Origin: Beijerinckiaceae bacterium
Lineage (GTDB): Bacteria; Pseudomonadota; Alphaproteobacteria; Rhizobiales; Beijerinckiaceae
NCBI GenBank assembly: GCA_019745195.1
Contig: JAIETL010000095.1
Span: forward strand, 1 to 32,312
DNA: 32,312 nucleotides
Direction: 5' to 3'
Made by a program: the position numbers and the translations under genes. This document shows, piece after piece, positions 29,951 to 32,312 of the stretch. Position 1 is the stretch's first letter. Every line of letters begins with the position of its first letter. The notes under the pieces were generated by a model, which worked only from the letters and a program-made list of their open reading frames with translations, was not told where the DNA came from and did not search any database.

Positions 29951-32089
29951 TCATTCGCCGCTTTTCGCCTGCTTGATGGCCGCCTCGATTTCGCTTATCG
30001 TGCTGCCCAGCGACGCATCGGTATCGACGGCCTTCGTCAGCGAGATTTTGTCGAGGAAGTTCTCGGCGACGCTGCGCGCCGCGTCCTCAAGCGATTTGAG
30101 ATCCGCCACTAGCGCCCTGCCGCGCTGCGCAAGATCCAACGCCTGTTCGAGCTCATCCAGAGTCGCTAGCGCACCGACTTTCTGACTTGCGTCTTGCGCC
30201 CGGCGTAGAAGAATGCGCGCGTAAAGGTCCATGGCGTCGGCGCGGATGGTGATGCGGTCGATCGTGGACTCGATGCAGCCAAGGTCGGCGTCGACCGTCT
30301 CCGCCATAAGTTGCTGGGCTGATGCTGCGTATTTGCTTCGATAGTCGGGGTGACGAAGCGCGTGATAGGCGAAGTTCAGCTTGTGCAACTGGAAATTCAT
30401 GAAAAGACGCATGAGGCGCGCGTCTTGCCATCTGCAGAGCCTGTCCGCCACGAGAACCCGGGACGAGCTCGCTTGGACCGGTCCGAGTCGGCGGGCGCTT
30501 CGGTGGTGGACGATCTCGCCCAGGTGAGGGGCGAGCGTCTGGATCGTGATCAACTGCTCGAGGTTCAGGATATGTTGTTCACGGAGCGCGTCCGACGTGC
30601 TGGCCTGCAGCACTTTCATCCACTCCTCCATGATGACGAAGATCGTGATGCGTGCTCTGATCGTGTAGACGATCCTGTCCCGTTCCATCAGCCCGCCTCT
30701 CGCCAGGCGCCCCGCTACGTCATCCGCCTTCACGCCGTGCGTTTGAAGCCAGCGGAACAAGAAGTATAGCGCGGTCTCATAGTCGCGGAGGTAAGCGAGC
30801 GTCTGGGCCGTTGCGGCCACGGCGTAGGGCCGGGCTTGGAAGTCCTGTTCGGTGAACATTTTCACCAGGACCTGCACCACATCCTTCGACCGCTGGTTGT
30901 CGGGCACCTCAAAGAACCCGGTCCTCGCATCGAAGGCGCATGCTTTGTCCAATGGCGAAGTGGGCGGCTCCGGGCAAAACAGCGTCACGAGCGGCGAGCA
31001 CTTCTCGTGGACGTCCTGAACCTTGACCGTTCTTGGGTAGGTTTGATGAAGATGACTGATCAGCGCCTGAGACTCGTCGCGGAACGTGTGCGCCGCGCGG
31101 AGCGGGAAGTGGCGGTCGTTTGGCAGGAGATGAAGCATTTCGCGATACCGCGCCGCAAGTTGCGCGAGACGACTGTTGATGAAGGTCGACTCTGTGCCGT
31201 TCTGGTTGAGGCTCGAGAGGCAGGCGGCGAAGCCGACGACGAGGTGCCGCGCCAGGAGATGTGTCGCGGTGATCTCCGCCGACAGGCAGTCTGAACGGGA
31301 AGGCTTCTCATTGCACCGCAGCAAAACGCGCTCGGTTTGCTTGATGATCGCAAAGACGTCTCTACCGGCTTCGCCTTCCACCGTCTTCGTCTCGCCGGTC
31401 GACGTCTGGATCGTTGGGCAGTTCAGCGTCGGCTCCGCGCGGATCTCCTTAACATAGACGCAGTCGCGGACGATCAACTCGTCGAGTTGGCTCAGCAGAG
31501 CCAAGCCCACCGACGCGCCGGGCGGCTGCCCCGCATTCGTTGCCGGCGCGAGGAGAACCAGGTCGCCGCTGGGGCGGGCGGTCACGCGGCCATCGCCGAA
31601 CGACACCTCGACGCTGCCGAACTTCACGCCTTTTATGCTCTCCGCATAGCGGCGGATCAGCTTTCCCGCGTCCTGGCCAAACATCCCGACCACGAAGAAC
31701 AACCCCAGGAAACAGCCCACCGCGACCTTGCCCCAGCCGATCGGCTGGCCGCTCTGCTCCCGCGCCACGGCGCTGATCCAGCTCACGAAGACAGGGCCGA
31801 AGACAAGGCCCATGGCGAGCGCGACAATCTGGTCCTGAGCTAGCGCCGTCAGTGCCCCGCCACGCGAGACAAGTTGCACGAGGTGATAAAGGACAAAACA
31901 GACGACGAAGAAAACGACCGTGCGCAATGCGACCTTGGCGCCGGCTACGAATCGCGGCTCGATCGTGACATCGACTAAACCTGGCCGCGTCCAGCGCCTG
32001 CTGCCAGCGGTTTCCGGCGAATACTCGCTGATCAACGCGAGTTGGAACACGGCGCCAGACAGGACCGCCGACATCAGGAAGATCAGCAT
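29951..32089 (-). CDS. Unrecognised 712-residue membrane-anchored protein
   Basis: I do not recognise a family. The N-terminal 140 residues hold four likely membrane helices: MLIFLMSAVLSGAVFQLALI (1-20), VALRTVVFFVVCFVLYHLV (53-71), about 85-110 (IVALAMGLVFGPVFVSWI), and VAVGCFLGLFFVVGMFG (about 121-137). About 570 residues of largely helical soluble domain follow. It includes several Cys pairs (RDCVYV...LNCPTI, LLRCNE...RSDCLS, HEKCSP...LFCPEP) that would suit disulfides if the domain is periplasmic, and an LDELEQALDLAQRGRALV-type helix near the C-terminus. GC content and codon use are visibly lower than in the neighbours, which suggests more recent acquisition. It converges on infC. Function cannot be stated. 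Confidence 0.7.
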   Translation of the reverse strand: MLIFLMSAVLSGAVFQLALISEYSPETAGSRRWTRPGLVDVTIEPRFVAGAKVALRTVVFFVVCFVLYHLVQLVSRGGALTALAQDQIVALAMGLVFGPVFVSWISAVAREQSGQPIGWGKVAVGCFLGLFFVVGMFGQDAGKLIRRYAESIKGVKFGSVEVSFGDGRVTARPSGDLVLLAPATNAGQPPGASVGLALLSQLDELIVRDCVYVKEIRAEPTLNCPTIQTSTGETKTVEGEAGRDVFAIIKQTERVLLRCNEKPSRSDCLSAEITATHLLARHLVVGFAACLSSLNQNGTESTFINSRLAQLAARYREMLHLLPNDRHFPLRAAHTFRDESQALISHLHQTYPRTVKVQDVHEKCSPLVTLFCPEPPTSPLDKACAFDARTGFFEVPDNQRSKDVVQVLVKMFTEQDFQARPYAVAATAQTLAYLRDYETALYFLFRWLQTHGVKADDVAGRLARGGLMERDRIVYTIRARITIFVIMEEWMKVLQASTSDALREQHILNLEQLITIQTLAPHLGEIVHHRSARRLGPVQASSSRVLVADRLCRWQDARLMRLFMNFQLHKLNFAYHALRHPDYRSKYAASAQQLMAETVDADLGCIESTIDRITIRADAMDLYARILLRRAQDASQKVGALATLDELEQALDLAQRGRALVADLKSLEDAARSVAENFLDKISLTKAVDTDASLGSTISEIEAAIKQAKSGE

Positions 32090-32312
32090 GATGAGAGTCC
32101 GCAGTGCAGTCCGAAAGATCAGGCGACGTTAGGGTACACGCGTCCAGGTTGAGCGCAACCTTTGCGTCAGTGTCCCGCTCGACGCCGATACGCCGAAATC
32201 GTGCAGCGTTTCGTGCCGGACTCGACTAGGTTTCTGTAAGAGCCCGATTGAAAAGGAGTTGAGCGATATCAGCAGGTTGTGATTCCCGTTTGGTGCTGAA
32301 TCAAATGGGGTT
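32090..32312. other. End of window, no gene seen
   Basis: This 223-base stretch upstream of the 712-residue gene is relatively AT-rich. AAAAGGAG at about 32251-32258 resembles a ribosome-binding site, but the starts after it run into stops at once. The promoter of the minus-strand gene probably lies here; no clear hexamers were identified. Confidence 0.35.

Noticed and set aside
1..32312. CRISPR arrays, insertion sequences with transposase, prophage genes, rRNA
   Set aside because: No regularly spaced direct repeats, no transposase or integrase frames and no rRNA sequence were seen; the repeats present are palindromic units.

Overview
The window looks like chromosome from a high-GC alphaproteobacterium of the order Hyphomicrobiales (Rhizobiales). 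The gene repertoire and repeat types resemble Bosea or a close relative, but the genus is inferred from memory of families, not from a search. Supporting signs are a PdhS-like cell-cycle histidine kinase, a DUF1150 gene directly after an Hsp20 gene, tandem phasins, a tRNA-His lacking a templated G-1 with A73, an infC gene opening on ATT, a tctBAC solute-uptake operon, and several families of palindromic intergenic repeats.

Layout. 1-4.7 kb: an M20/RocB-like metallopeptidase, a convergent polyprenyl diphosphate synthase, a DUF2007 gene overlapping a TrmN6-like methyltransferase, and a convergent small secreted protein made of Tyr-Gly-Pro-Arg repeats. 5-9 kb: the two glycyl-tRNA synthetase genes, glyQ and glyS, separated by an oppositely oriented DUF433/DUF5615 (VapBC-type) toxin-antitoxin pair. 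glyS carries a 143-bp palindromic repeat in frame. 9.3-11 kb: a 53-residue membrane protein and a protein with motifs reminiscent of plant IQM proteins. 11.1-14.5 kb: a URC-type uracil catabolism cluster (URC1 GTP-cyclohydrolase-II-like, URC4/DUF1688, uracil phosphoribosyltransferase), with a terminator-like hairpin just before URC1. 14.6-20.6 kb: a glutathione S-transferase, an EamA exporter, and a LysR-tctB-tctA-tctC operon closed by a strong terminator. 20.8-25.7 kb: the PdhS-like kinase, divergent from two phasins, one of which has a long Ala/Lys/Pro-rich histone-like N-terminus. 25.8-26.9 kb: tRNA-His, then Hsp20 (preceded by a good sigma-32-type promoter) and DUF1150. 26.9-32.3 kb: an alpha/beta hydrolase, a glycosyltransferase, infC, a tiny hydrophobic ORF, and a 712-residue membrane protein of unknown family with visibly lower GC.

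Working links between genes. URC1, URC4 and Upp probably act in one pathway, with uracil first converted to UMP and then ring-opened. LysR probably controls uptake of a small carboxylate through TctABC. The two phasins coat polyhydroxyalkanoate granules, probably under PhaR. Hsp20 and DUF1150 form a heat-shock unit.

The strongest surprises are the repeat element translated inside the essential glyS gene, the toxin-antitoxin pair wedged between glyQ and glyS, the IQM-like bacterial protein, and the URC cluster with its possible attenuator. I found no CRISPR array, transposase or prophage gene.
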